Assembly (NCBI GenBank): GCA_037833965.1
Contig: AP031353.1
Coordinates: forward strand, 23,066,501 to 23,130,500
Source: Marchantia polymorpha subsp. ruderalis
Lineage: Eukaryota > Streptophyta > Marchantiopsida > Marchantiales > Marchantiaceae
Length of the DNA stretch: 64,000 nucleotides
Direction of reading: 5' to 3'
In this document: positions 1-11,600 of the stretch, piece after piece
Layout of the letters: each line of letters starts with the position of its first letter
Position numbering within the stretch: position 1 is the stretch's first letter
Translations under genes and position numbers: made by a program
The notes under the pieces: generated by a model
Told to the model about the DNA's origin: nothing
Seen by the model: only the letters and a program-made list of their open reading frames with translations
The model's database searches: none

Positions 1-44
1 TATGGTTTTTGAGGTTCATGCTGTTTGTATTGGTTCTTTTGCAG

Positions 45-211
45 ATATGTTCGAACAAATAGCAAAGCAGTACGCAGGACAAAATGTTGGAGTTCTGGTT
101 TCCGGTGGTTCCAAGATGGCCGCAGATGTTGCCCGCGAGTGCAAGCAGCACAGCCTCTCGAGAAATTCGAACGTAGTGCTCCACTATCATTCCGTGAGCT
201 TCGAGCTGTAA
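45..211 (+). CDS. Ferric-chelate reductase (FRO-like), C-terminal last exon, partial
   Basis: Last 54 residues of a membrane NADPH-dependent ferric/cupric reductase; the rest of the gene lies left of the window. The reading frame is entered through a splice acceptor (pyrimidine-rich stretch ending TTTTGCAG at 44), which leaves two bases of a split codon, and ends in TAA at 209-211. The segment shows VGVLVSGG, then a DVAREC block, then LHYHSVSFEL at the very C-terminus. This is the layout of the FRO/FRE NADPH-binding tail, in which a VGVLV-C/S-G strand is followed by a cysteine and an FxSxSF-like end. Known role of the family: electrons pass from NADPH through FAD and haems to reduce metal chelates outside the plasma membrane or organelles. 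RBOH NADPH oxidases have a related tail but usually read GVFYCG there and end differently, so FRO is preferred. Confidence 0.6.
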
Positions 212-2400
212 CTGCTCCACGCTGCGTTCAATGTAAGCATATCCAATGGTTTATAAAATCTCTCTATAAAATCGAGAATTTATTAGTCCACCTTTCAGCT
301 CCACGCGCACCGCTCACATGTAACAGCTGCTTTCAACTGTTCATGAGGCAGCGTGAGACCGGCCTGTGGTCATTGTTAGCCGCCTTGTACACAAGATCCT
401 AGAAGAGAAAGGTCTGACTTGGAAGGACAGTAGGGAAGATAGTTCCAGTCTGCCAATACAGAGGATGAAAGGCCCCAATCGATTAAACATATTAGGCTTG
501 ATTACTTGCTATATCAGGCACTTCCAGTGCAGTGATTACTTTGGAGAAGCTGCCGGATAAGACGCCTGGCTCAAAGAGGAGTCACACCGAACGAAGAGCT
601 TCCAGTGTGATAACCTGAACAGGACCTATATTATCTAGATCTTTGTTCTTCAGGCCAGAATACCTGAAGGTCAGAATCAGCAAAATGTTCGTAGATACGT
701 GATTTGTAAGGTTGCAAGGTTGAGCTAGCACATTTGTTGGAAAGCACTTCCAGCGCAAGCAACCTCAAGAATTAAAAAAGCTAGAAATTTATGCCAGTCA
801 TTGTATCGAGAAGCTCTGACGATCAGCCGATCCAAATCCAAACGATGATTCCCGTTCTCCAACTGTGGCATTAATTTTTGGTTGTGGGATAAATGAAACA
901 AATGCCTCGTGAACCCTGAAATTTGAAGTTGTGGCAGTTCAAATTTTTGTAAAGCACAGAACTTTGCTCGTCTTCTGAAAGAAGAGAAGAAACAGCACTG
1001 CACGTAGACAATGATGCACAACCGCAGCTGATAATTCTGAAATGAGTTATGAGGAAGATCACATGACACCTGTACATGTATGCAAATAAAAGAGGAATCC
1101 ATATTCGTTCGATCAGGCTACCATGGAAGGTTTGTAGGTCGAAGAATCTCCGTTTGTGAACATCCGAGCAGGGAAAAGATTTAAATTGTCCTGGCGGCAA
1201 AGGAATATGAGATCAAATTTAAAGACTACCAGGGTTTTCATAATCTTCAGACGAGCGATCGATCTATGTATGGAATTCATGCAAAGAGAATACTAAAGCT
1301 CTGAAATGTTCTTCTTTTGTCTGACACCGAAGAGAACTCGGAGCATATTTTAGGAACAGAAACTTGGAAATAACGAGGATCTCACCAAATCCGGGTCAAC
1401 AGGTCAAACCGTTGACAGGACACCGTGTAGAATGAAAACAGTGGGGTGCAGGCCGGGGTATAGGCCAGCAAGGATGGTTGGTATCAACACACTACTTATT
1501 AATGTGCTGCGAGTAATCCATCCATGAGCTTCTTCAACCAGTCTTTATGGTCCGATTGACACACCACTACTGTAACATGAATTGTTGATCATCGAGTGAT
1601 GTTACGCGGCCAATTTACTGCAGACTTTTCATTCATAGCTCATAGATCGCATATCATTCCATGCCCTGTAGAGCCTTAAATTCGATGCCTCATGATCCAG
1701 TTCTTGCTGCTGCCCTACCTAGGAGCCGAAAGTGACTTCAGCTATCTTAAAGTCCAAAATCAAGTGTCTGCTTGGTGATCACTTGTTCCTGGAAGCACCT
1801 CACTGAAGTAGATCCATTGCCGGAAACTCACGACATTTTAGAAGCAGATTAACGGGCAAAAAGCTTAGTTTTTTTTGTCGTTTATCTTGATCAAAATCTG
1901 CAATCAATGTTTCAGTTTAGAGCTCGAGACCTTCCAACTGCCACATGTAAAAAGTAGACCCCACCTCGCTAGCTAATGCCATTAAATCGAAGAATATGTC
2001 ACACATTGATTCTTTAGATAGATGCGTGTGAACAAAGTCGACTCATATACGCATCGACGTATCACTTTCGATGGTAGGCGAGAAACGCCTCCACTGCCTC
2101 CAAGACTCGTATGAAACCATGGCCTATGTGAAACCCAAGACTTTGTTGCACGACGACCATGCTCACTCCCGGGTCCATTGGAAACAGAGTAACCAGTGGC
2201 GGAATTCTGTATAGCGAACTGGTAGTGCACCAAACCCTGAGGAACTAAGAATTGGTCCCCTGACGTGAAGTTGGCTTTATACAGGACCCCTGATGTCCAT
2301 GATGTCGATGACTCCTACGGACCTTGTTCCTATAATCACGAAGAAAACTTGTGCTCAAAGTGGGTGCAGATGTGGATGCACCAATTCCCCCCGTCGAGCT
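212..2400. other. Intergenic stretch, no supported gene
   Basis: Probable 3' UTR of the reductase gene followed by non-coding DNA. Only short open frames without splice support or family motifs are seen. Confidence 0.5.
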
Positions 2401-2401
2401 T

Positions 2402-2818
2402 CTAGAAGACAGAGGAAACGCCAAGACCAGTAACACCAAGAAATTGCTTGACACAGTTATCAGGGAGATTCGCAGGCTCGAAGTCTCTGAAGGTGAAATC
2501 TGTTGTAAGACTGGGATCATGCGCAGAGGCTTGTCTCTGCCCCGAAAGGAACAGGCCCACAAATAAGAATGAGCCGACCAAGATGTACCTTTTTATTTGC
2601 TCAACATCTATCTGTCTCCTTTCAACATAAGCAAGCCGCAAGGCGAGAAGTTCGATGCGTCCATAACCACGCACAACAAAACCTTGAGACCTTAAATTGA
2701 AACTCCCGGCCGGACGGATGATTCTTACGCTGACTTCGCTCACCAAACAGAAAAGTCTTGTTGCGAGGACTTTCACCACGTTGATTGTGTACGGTTTAGT
2801 ATAGAGGAACGAGATCAT
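2402..2818 (-). CDS. Unassigned ORF with a signal-peptide-like segment
   Basis: An open frame of about 138 codons from an ATG at 2818. Near its middle is a hydrophobic run (YILVGSFLFVGLFLS) followed by QRQASA and a polar tail. This resembles a signal peptide with an A-x-A cleavage site, but it lies far from the N-terminus, so an internal exon start would be needed. I recognise no family. The opposite strand also has an open frame of about 71 codons over part of this stretch, so chance is a serious alternative. Confidence 0.13.
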   Translation of the reverse strand: MISFLYTKPYTINVVKVLATRLFCLVSEVSVRIIRPAGSFNLRSQGFVVRGYGRIELLALRLAYVERRQIDVEQIKRYILVGSFLFVGLFLSGQRQASAHDPSLTTDFTFRDFEPANLPDNCVKQFLGVTGLGVSSVF

Positions 2819-3256
2819 CAAAAGCTGTTGAAGGTTTCAACCTCATTCTGTTGTGAGCGCCTAGGAAGACTGGATCCTAGCGATTTTCAGTCAAGCCAGT
2901 GGACTCAAAGAGTGTACTGTATCTATTGAGTATGAGGTATGCTGACCGCCGAGAGTAGGAACATTCAACCATTGTGGGCATTGTCTCATGTAATGATGTA
3001 GACCTGAATTGGAAGGGGATCGACATTACCTTTTATTTGACAGTAGGACGCTTGCTTTCTAGAGTCGTCTCACGTCGATCGGATCAAAACTGAGACCGTT
3101 ATTCAGGTACTTCCTTGATTCTGGCCGTTCCCATCTCTTGCAGCAGGACATCGGCACGACGTCAGACAGATGTGCCTGCTGTGCTGAAGTCGCCCGCAAG
3201 AACATAATCATTAAAATTGACTCAAGCTTTCAGGTATTCATACGAAACGCCAGGTC

Positions 3257-3283
3257 GTGTCGTCATCGTTATCGTCATCGTCG
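3257..3283. repeat. Short (GTCATC)n-like microsatellite
   Basis: Imperfect tandem run of GTC/ATC triplets. No coding context. Confidence 0.5.
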
Positions 3284-4599
3284 TTGAAGGGCTACGTGTA
3301 CCTTATTTGTGTGCTGCGCCTGCCATGTTTCACTAACCCTGACAACTATTGAGTAAATAAATTTCATTGTGGTAGATTACGAGCGTCAAGTACTCACCAA
3401 CCTCCATACAATCATTCCTCTGTATAGCAGCAGTCGATTGCTTCTAATTATTACTGGCATTGGATGTCGTCCAAACCGGCACACAAAGAGAACTGCACAA
3501 TAATAGATGGACTCCCAATAAAGAAGCTTGGTCAAAGTTCCGATGCATTCAGTCATGCTTTCAGTTCAGATGTATAGAGATGGCGCAAAGGTGCCCACTA
3601 CATCCGATCGTTTCATGCTCTGCCGAATGTCCGTAGACGGGATCTTGGTTGATGTAAACTGACCAGAATCTAAAGGCTGCTGCGTATAGCACTTTCGAAG
3701 ACTAAGGGTACTGCGGACATTGAGTGCCTTTGTCAACCATATGGACCAGTTGTTACAGCGAGGCTCAACATGTAGCAGCGTTGCCACTGAACCATGTGCT
3801 TGACTCATCATTTCATTTGGGTCTGCAGTTTTTTTGGTGTCATTGACATGGAAACTGTGCTCAAGTTATTCCATCTATTTTTATCTGGTTGCTGCACTGT
3901 TCTGATGAATCTAGACCCAATGTTAATATCACTCCAACCCAAGGTATGGCATGTGCATGAGTGGTCAACTCTTTTACGTCTGCAGTTTTTGTATCATTGA
4001 AATGACATCTGTATTTTAGCCATTCCAGTTCATGTCAACTAATTTCTGTATGTGAAAGTCGGACTGCACTATTGCATATAATCTAGACAGAATTGAAAAT
4101 AATGAATCTCATTGCAGAAAGCCCCATTCGACCATGACATGACACTGACTATCCGAAGTCGAATCCATGAATCGACAGATAATAGTTTAAATGGTGTAGA
4201 TTATTTGCTGAGTGAAGCCTGTGAGAAGGTCTTCAATATGAAAACTCTTACGAAGAGATCTGTTAAAACGTACCCGTTGAAAGCTTTGTTGTAAATCTCC
4301 ACGAAGTCGTTCTTCAATGGTTAGCTCCACGGCCGTTTGATTCGTGCACACAACACTTATTTTCCTCCAGTACAGGAAACTTTGATATTTCTGCCGCAGC
4401 TTTACTCGCCGATCGCTGAGGAGTTTTGTAAACCCATTATCCAACTCTGTCATGTGACTACAGGCAAACTTCAACGGATGATGTAACTGTACGATTGATA
4501 ATTCATCGACAAGATCTGGTGTGGTCAATGTCAAAACCTCATCCCAACACCTATCTAAGGACAACTAATTACAAAATCATTTAGCTGGACTGCACAATT

Positions 4600-6900
4600 T
4601 TAGGTCTCTCGTTGAACAAAGAATATCAGAATGTTTCATCATTATCAGAAAAGTGTATGAATATTTATTTTCCTTGAAATGCTCTATTAATCTTCTTGAC
4701 TTTACGCATATTTCTAGTATATCACAACATACATTACAACAAGCATATCACATTCATGTACTCTAATCTCCAAACGTCAACACGTACACTCCAATCAAGT
4801 CCATAGCATAAAGCAACGATCCTAATCTAGCCAAAATTTCTTTCAACTTAAAAGTTCTATGTTCTTGTATCAGCTAAAGATGTACTAGCTCTCTCAAGGA
4901 TTCAACTTATAAAACTTCACTTCGAAAGTCCCCCCTTATCTCTTGGATACGCTATGGGGATTAAATACCCTACTTGGACCATATGGTTGTGGGTTTAGCT
5001 GCATTTTTGTTACTGTTTACGTGTTCTATCTTTTCCTTTAAGTGTAGATTTATCTAACACAAGCAAATCCTAGTGACAAATGTCATGCACATACATATCT
5101 CATCACAATATATATCATTTTGACATCAAATATCACAACAAATGAATGAACATTTGCGTGTATTATTGTTAAATATGTAACCGATGATTGCAATTATTTA
5201 TTTACATATAGCCGGGTTGGCTATATGTAAATAAGATGATGATAATAATTTTTAAAATTTGAAAACTTAATTTATATTTATGCTTCATATTTATTTCATT
5301 TCATTTCATTTGAAAATTAAAATAAAACAAAATAATAGTTATTGGTATTCTAGTCTTATATATTTATTTAAATCATCAAAATATGAAAAGAAAATTATAA
5401 ATGAAACTCAGATATTTAATTTAATTTATTCCTCACCTTTCCACAAGAGTGCACATAGTGAGATGTGCGATCTAAAAAAAATTGCACATTTAAATTCAAA
5501 AGAAGTACATATGCATAGTTTCTTTCTGGACTAATTTTTTCAAACTTTGCAAATTTTCTGTTTATGTGTTAGATTCATATTACCCAGTTCATCGTCATTT
5601 CGACTTAAATAAGTTACCAATAGTTGCCACTGTCCATTCATCAAGCTAAAATATCTATACTGTTTAAAATTATAAAATTCAATAATATATTTGAAATCTA
5701 TATCATATAAAAATTTAATACAAATGATCCAAAGGAAAATTTATCGTAACGACGGTCTAGGCTAATCAACGCTTATTCTATGTGACTAATCATTACTCTC
5801 ATATTATGAAAGTACCACATAATTGATAAATTTCATCTTATTGAGGAATGTACAAAAGTCATACGACTATCACTTATCCAAACATTAAAGGAAGAAACAA
5901 AGATATACATCGTGTAGTAAGACCCTACTTACTACAATTGCTCATTAATTTGAATAAAAACTTAAAACATGATAAAATCATCAATCCATTAGATTATTCT
6001 ATATTTTAAGTCAATCAATGACCACGAAAGAGATTGAAAATAACTCTTGTCTTACTATATATATAAAAAAAACCTTGCACGACTATATTTGTTTAATCTC
6101 CATTAATTTCAACTATATATTCGAGATGTTTGAAAATAGGTTATTTTGTAAGGAAAAAAAATAGCAGAAGAATGCATAACAAGACGATACTTGTAATATT
6201 CAATTAAAAAAATATCATATCTACATATGCAATGATTACCTCACAAGTAAGTAAAGTGAAACAAGTTTCTTTGAGTTAGAAAAAATGAAGAGTTGTGTGC
6301 AAATTGTAAAGATTTATCCTTTACATTTGTCACTTTAATTCCGAAATCCTACGAGATGAAGCTTACTATTCATGAAGTAAAGTAACCTCTGATTGTAGTA
6401 TACATAACCGGCATATACTGTGATATTATATACTACAATACTTCAGATGACATGATCGAAGCAATATAATGAACAAAATAAACTCGACATATTAGATGTT
6501 CATCTATAATATAATCATAAACTGTTAGACTAATTGATCTAGATAATTAAGATACTATAGGTGCAATATTACAAATTTTCCTTTGTCTTGCGATTGGGGC
6601 TAGCCTTGATCTCATCCCTGTATGCGGGCATCTCATTTTTCTATTTCTGATTGATTGGAATACATTTATTAATGGTTGATACCTTTAAATTTGTAATAAT
6701 TCATAATAGAATGGTGAAAATTGCATTCTTGTAACAATTCCTCAATGAATACCTCAAAATGCAATCTTAAATTTCTAGAATTATGACCACTGTGTAATTG
6801 GGAATCCTCTTTTGCTATTTGTCAATTTTTGTTTAAAAATTTACTAAGAAGTTTTGCAACGAGAAAAGTAACACCGGTAATGGACGTGAAGTTATTGTTC
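4600..6900. other. AT-rich intergenic island
   Basis: Long stretch dominated by A/T runs with short direct and inverted oligonucleotide repeats and no credible open frame. It looks like old transposon-derived or matrix-type intergenic DNA. A perfect 16-bp hairpin sits inside it at 5198-5234. No termini of a named element were found. Confidence 0.5.
5198..5234. repeat. Perfect hairpin, 16-bp arms, 5-nt loop
   Basis: Left arm TTATTTACATATAGCC (5198-5213), loop GGGTT, right arm its exact reverse complement (5219-5234). The arms are too short for a typical plant microRNA precursor. A fold-back element remnant is possible. Confidence 0.85.
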
Positions 6901-7787
6901 GTGATGGAACAATAACTTCCTCTGCTCCGGATGGGTAACTGTGATACTGTTTTTACAAACGGGGATCACGAGAAAACGTGCAGGCCAGAAAAATAGCCCA
7001 GCCATGTCAATAATGTACCTGGTAGCCGCAACAGGGTTGGTGCAACGTCATCGTATGGTGACGGATGGGGGAACTGCGTAGCCCAATAGAGGCCATGGTC
7101 TCTCGGCTGAAACCCTAAAATATTTCTCGCAGCTCTGTGCGGCTCCTACGAAGCAGCGCACCAGCACTTCAAATCGTGTCTCACCCTCCACTCCTCGGCA
7201 ATGGCTTCTCCTCGGTTTCTGAGTATAAGTTCATCGATGATGAATTGGTAGAAGAATGTTGTAGTGGTTACTTGCTTCTCCCCGTGGTGGAGACATAGGT
7301 ATTGTTGATTTTTATACATCGAGATGTTACGTGAGCTTAAGGATTCCACACGCGGTGACCAGAAACGAAGGGCCCTGTTGTGCATGTGAAACTGCAAAGT
7401 GGTGCCCCCCGCCTCTGGTCACTGCGACATCTCCAAGATCGAGTTTCAATCCTTCGGTGATTACTCATGCTATCCTTTCATCACCGACTTCAGTTGTTCA
7501 TTTGCGAGGGTTGTAGTATTGACTTCTTCTATCGATCGCAGCAGCTTGTGGATAGATTACAGATGCAGATCCACATTTGATTCTTTCAAACCTCCTTTTC
7601 TCCTGATAATTGTTCCCGTATCCCTAACAGTGGATGTGATGAGTTTGAATTGTCGCCCCAGTCCTATGTAAGTGCTTAGGCGCTTCATGAGGATTGACTT
7701 GTTATCAATTCTGATCCACTTTACTCTGCCGGTCCATGTTATTCGTATGTTCGGATGATTTGTGATCGACTGACGAAAAACCACGGA

Positions 7788-7872
7788 AGGAGCCAGTGAT
7801 TAAAACTTTCAGAACGGCCATCATAGCATGTCAGTGATGATTCTGAATATCACCATCTTTCGGCTGAGGCTC
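7788..7872 (+). repeat. Diverged direct repeat, copy 1
   Basis: Shares AGCCAGTGATTAAAA at its start and a CACCATCTTTCG-CTGAGGCT block at its end with the copy at 8271-8353. The middle has diverged and has indels. Spacing is about 480 bp. In this copy the frame is broken by several stops. Confidence 0.6.
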
Positions 7873-8262
7873 CTTTACCTCTCATTTCGTCCATCCTCGA
7901 CGCTATCCCTGTTGTCGTCGAAGTAACCCTATAACCACGTGAGATTCAGGGTCTAAGTGAAGCGAGACACACGGATGGGGTTTTCGAGATTAGGTTTCGA
8001 AGGAGAAGGTACGCGAAGAGCATCCCCACTGCCACCGTTACCCCGCGAAACCGGGATTTTGTTAGGATTAACGACGAAGTGCATCCGTCGTGAACAAATA
8101 TCATTCTCCCCGAGACGAGGTCCTCCGGGATGATGAGGTTGGATCACTTCAGGGAAGTGGTTCTAGACTGTCTTGTAAAATCAATTCGCTTAACCACGTT
8201 CGAACATTGCATATGTTGCACGTCCACCGAAACCTGCAATCTCCTAACAGCCACGACCTAAG

Positions 8263-8400
8263 ATGTTGCCGAAGCCAGTGATTAAAAAACACCAGAAAAT
8301 TTCAGAGCTCGTCGATGAAGATTCTGTTATTCACCATCTTTCGACTGAGGCTTCGGTACAAAATCCACTGGTGACAGACTTTCTCAAATTAGTGGTTTGA
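8263..8400 (+). CDS. Unassigned 45-codon ORF over direct repeat copy 2
   Basis: ATG at 8263 to TGA at 8398-8400. The predicted peptide has a soluble, charged composition (begins MLPKPVIKKHQK, contains SELVDEDSVIHHL). No family recognised. It could equally be an exon or a fragment of a decayed gene; the second repeat copy nearby has lost the frame. It is reported because its composition is more protein-like than its surroundings. Confidence 0.15.
   Translation: MLPKPVIKKHQKISELVDEDSVIHHLSTEASVQNPLVTDFLKLVV
8271..8353 (+). repeat. Diverged direct repeat, copy 2
   Basis: Partner of 7788-7872. This copy lies inside a short open frame (8263-8400), whereas copy 1 does not keep it open. Confidence 0.6.
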
Positions 8401-8699
8401 TTCCAATGAGGAAGAAACAGAGTAATGTTCTGCAAAACTTGTAGTACAATGTCTAAATATCTTATCAGAGATTGTAAAACCCTGCATTACCAATTTACCA
8501 TGATTTGTTGTGTCAACGAACGAATATATGTATTGATCCTTCATTATCAAATAACTTACACTCACCCAGTGCAAGATGGATGTATGAGTCCCCTGCCATT
8601 CACACGAAGATAGTTTCTGTTGCCACCGCCCTAAGAACAGACGGGCACTGCCGCTGAAACTGCCGTTGCTGTGATGCCGCAGTTGGAAAACCACCAGAC

Positions 8700-11600
8700 C
8701 TCAACACCACAAAAACTATTCCGACCAAAGAAGGTGAGATAGTTTACGCTCGTTCGCTCAGCGGGACTGCCTGGCTGATCACTAATCGGTGAGGCAAGCA
8801 ATCAGTGACCACATATTCCAAAGTCTTCTACCAAGCCGTGAATCGGTGGACTCTCGAAATGAGCTGACCACAACGCAAAGTACACAGAAATTCAAGAGTC
8901 TCCAACTTACACACTGCTTCAACTACTGAGTAGCTCGGGGAGAAAACAATTGTAGGAAAACATGAGATGCAAGTAACACTACAGTGTTACCCGTAGTAAC
9001 AAGAAGTAGGGGAGACACAGCTGCTGCAAGCTTCAACAATCAGTTCATATCCAAACCGTCGAGTTGGTAACTGCAGATGACGCACGAGTTCAAAAGTCGA
9101 CAGCCTTACACATGCCCGAACCTGGAGAACATCGTTTGAGAAGACGACAACAGTGATCTCGATTTGCAGATTGTTTGACTTGCCAGTTTACCGAGAACTC
9201 AGTTCGCTGGAGATTCTCCAAGTGCAAGCCTTTAGTACCACATTCTAAGTTACTAGCAATGCATCCAGTAAACATCTAAGTAACTTTTTCCAACGTCGTT
9301 TAGTGCCAAGGAGCCTCGTAGACGAACAGTGCCACGAAACAATTTTCTCAATACACTCAGCAGATTTTTATATGCCCACTGTCACTCAAAGAAAGCAAGT
9401 AACGTAACATGATCTAATCACAAGCAAAGTATCCAAGATGTATATAGATTCAAAACAAAGATCTTGAGACAAAATTCAAAATAACTATACCACAAACTGA
9501 ACAGCTGTTTAGGTGTTCAGATCATGTGACAGTTTCAAGTGCTCATCACGTTCAAGTGTAAATGTAACTCCACCATTCAATACTGAAGATATCGCAGGCG
9601 TACGAACATTCTTATAGACCTTTAAAAGTTGATAACGTCTTCTAAGTTATAATTAAAGCTGGAAAAGGAGTTGGGTCCTAAACTTGGTGCCTGTTCGAAT
9701 TTATTTACAGCGAGATACATTTGCTTCACAATAGCCTTCACTTCTGAACATCTAAGAGCGAGCTCCCTCGTACCGAAAGAAACAGAGATTCTGCAATCAT
9801 GAAAGCTTTGCTTTCTTCTAGCAGCAGGCTTGCACTGACCTAATTATTGTTCTGATTCGTGGCCGTCTTCAACGGTTTACGAACTGATCGTTATTTATGT
9901 AATATTTACCAGGTCTGGACAGAAAACCATCGATTCTTCAGATTGTGAAAGCTCTTGCTTCCACCATTTCTGAATTTCTTTGCACCTGCGCCAGAAAACT
10001 TGGCGCTAAAGGTGCATCTTTATATTTCTGGGAACTTCTTTCGACGAGGAACTTGTCCGGGTCTAGTGCTAGCCTTCAATGGTCTATGAGTCTGTCTTCA
10101 CGAGTCCATTGAAGAAGTGTCCAAATGACTCTTGCATGCAAACGTTCACTTGGAATAGTCCACCCAAGACGAAGTCCCCGGTCCATAGTGTTAACAAATT
10201 CAACCATTCGAATATAATTGATTTCCAGGATTTTGAGTAGAAGTTGGCCTCGTGATAATACTATGATACAAAATATTTTTCCCTTTTTTTGCTCTAATTT
10301 TTGCCACTAAACAAAGAGAAGAACTGCTAATAAATTTATCTAGCACCAAAGCGGAATGTTTGATTTTTTCCTAAATTTCAAAAGACGAATCTGTTAAGGA
10401 AGAATTTTGAGAACCCTTGGTACTTGAAGTTAATCAGAACGAGTTTTAATCTGATTATTAAATCTGATTACGCTATCCAGTGAAAATATTAAATAACATT
10501 CACGTTCAAAAGCATTATTATAATATATCATTCTTGTTTCAAAATAAACAGGAAGAACATAGAGTAAAACTAGAATATTCTCAAAGAACAAATCTTTTTA
10601 AAGTCGAGATAATAAATGGCTTAATAAATCATTACAATTATACAGTATAGCAAATAATAAGTTTTGACGTTTGGAATAATCCCCAATAGGTCGTTCCATT
10701 GGTGGTTTGATGGATGCTGGTTCTTCGTCGCGTTCATCTCCAGAGGACAAATGCATTCATCACTTGGGTCGGGGATACAAACGTGGTGAAAAGATGACGG
10801 ATAACGCAATTCTGACTTTGACGAGGACAGGATTCGCATACCTTATCTGACCAAATCGGACCCAACCTCGAAAAATGCGAAACGTTAGTTGCGTCTAAAT
10901 AATTGGAGATTCAGTGGATTACAGATTAGTTGCGGTCACCAAGTCCGCTGGAGTATCACATTCCAAATTTGTGGGGTATAAAACTGCATGCTACGACGAG
11001 CGATCGACTTAATATGAAGCATAACTGATTTTAATCTGAGTATAATTTAAGTCAAGGTAGTCCCTAACCACTGCCCGTACTGGATTTATGTTCAATTTAT
11101 TACCTCTAACTGCTACTGTGAGAGGAAAGTTAGGGGATTTACCAGTTTAATCAGAGCATATGTTGTTCCATAACAAGCTTGGAAGGGAAAATGTTACAAT
11201 CTGCTGTTATATATGGTGTGATGCTTCGGTATTCAACGATCACAAATGTCTTTTTTTCATTTTAAGGCTTCCCAAGGGCATCAATCTTGGGCAGAAAGTG
11301 CCAAATATACAACGTATCGCAGCTTTCTATGAGTATGAAGTGCATCGAAGGGCTGAGTTGTTCTTGGACGTGACACGAGTACACTGCAGTATTGGACTAC
11401 ATTTCGTTATTATTCATAGAAGCCTAACTGAAGACTTGTGACATCTGAACAACTTACAGCAGTGACATGAGTTGTTCATGTATCTCCAGTTTCAAAATTT
11501 TGAGATTGCATCGCTTTTGTGAGTTCAACAAGTCTTTGCTTCTTAGTAGTCTTAGTAGTCCAGTGCATCGGATTTGACGCTCAGAGTGTCAGTTTCTCAA

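Noticed and set aside
2-211. The first exon read as a gene start at position 2
   Set aside because: The first 14 codons lie before a clear TTTTGCAG acceptor and do not match the family; the true exon begins at 45.
4187-4564. 125-codon open frame on the - strand
   Set aside because: No ATG at its start, no motif, no splice partner, and the + strand also has an open frame here.
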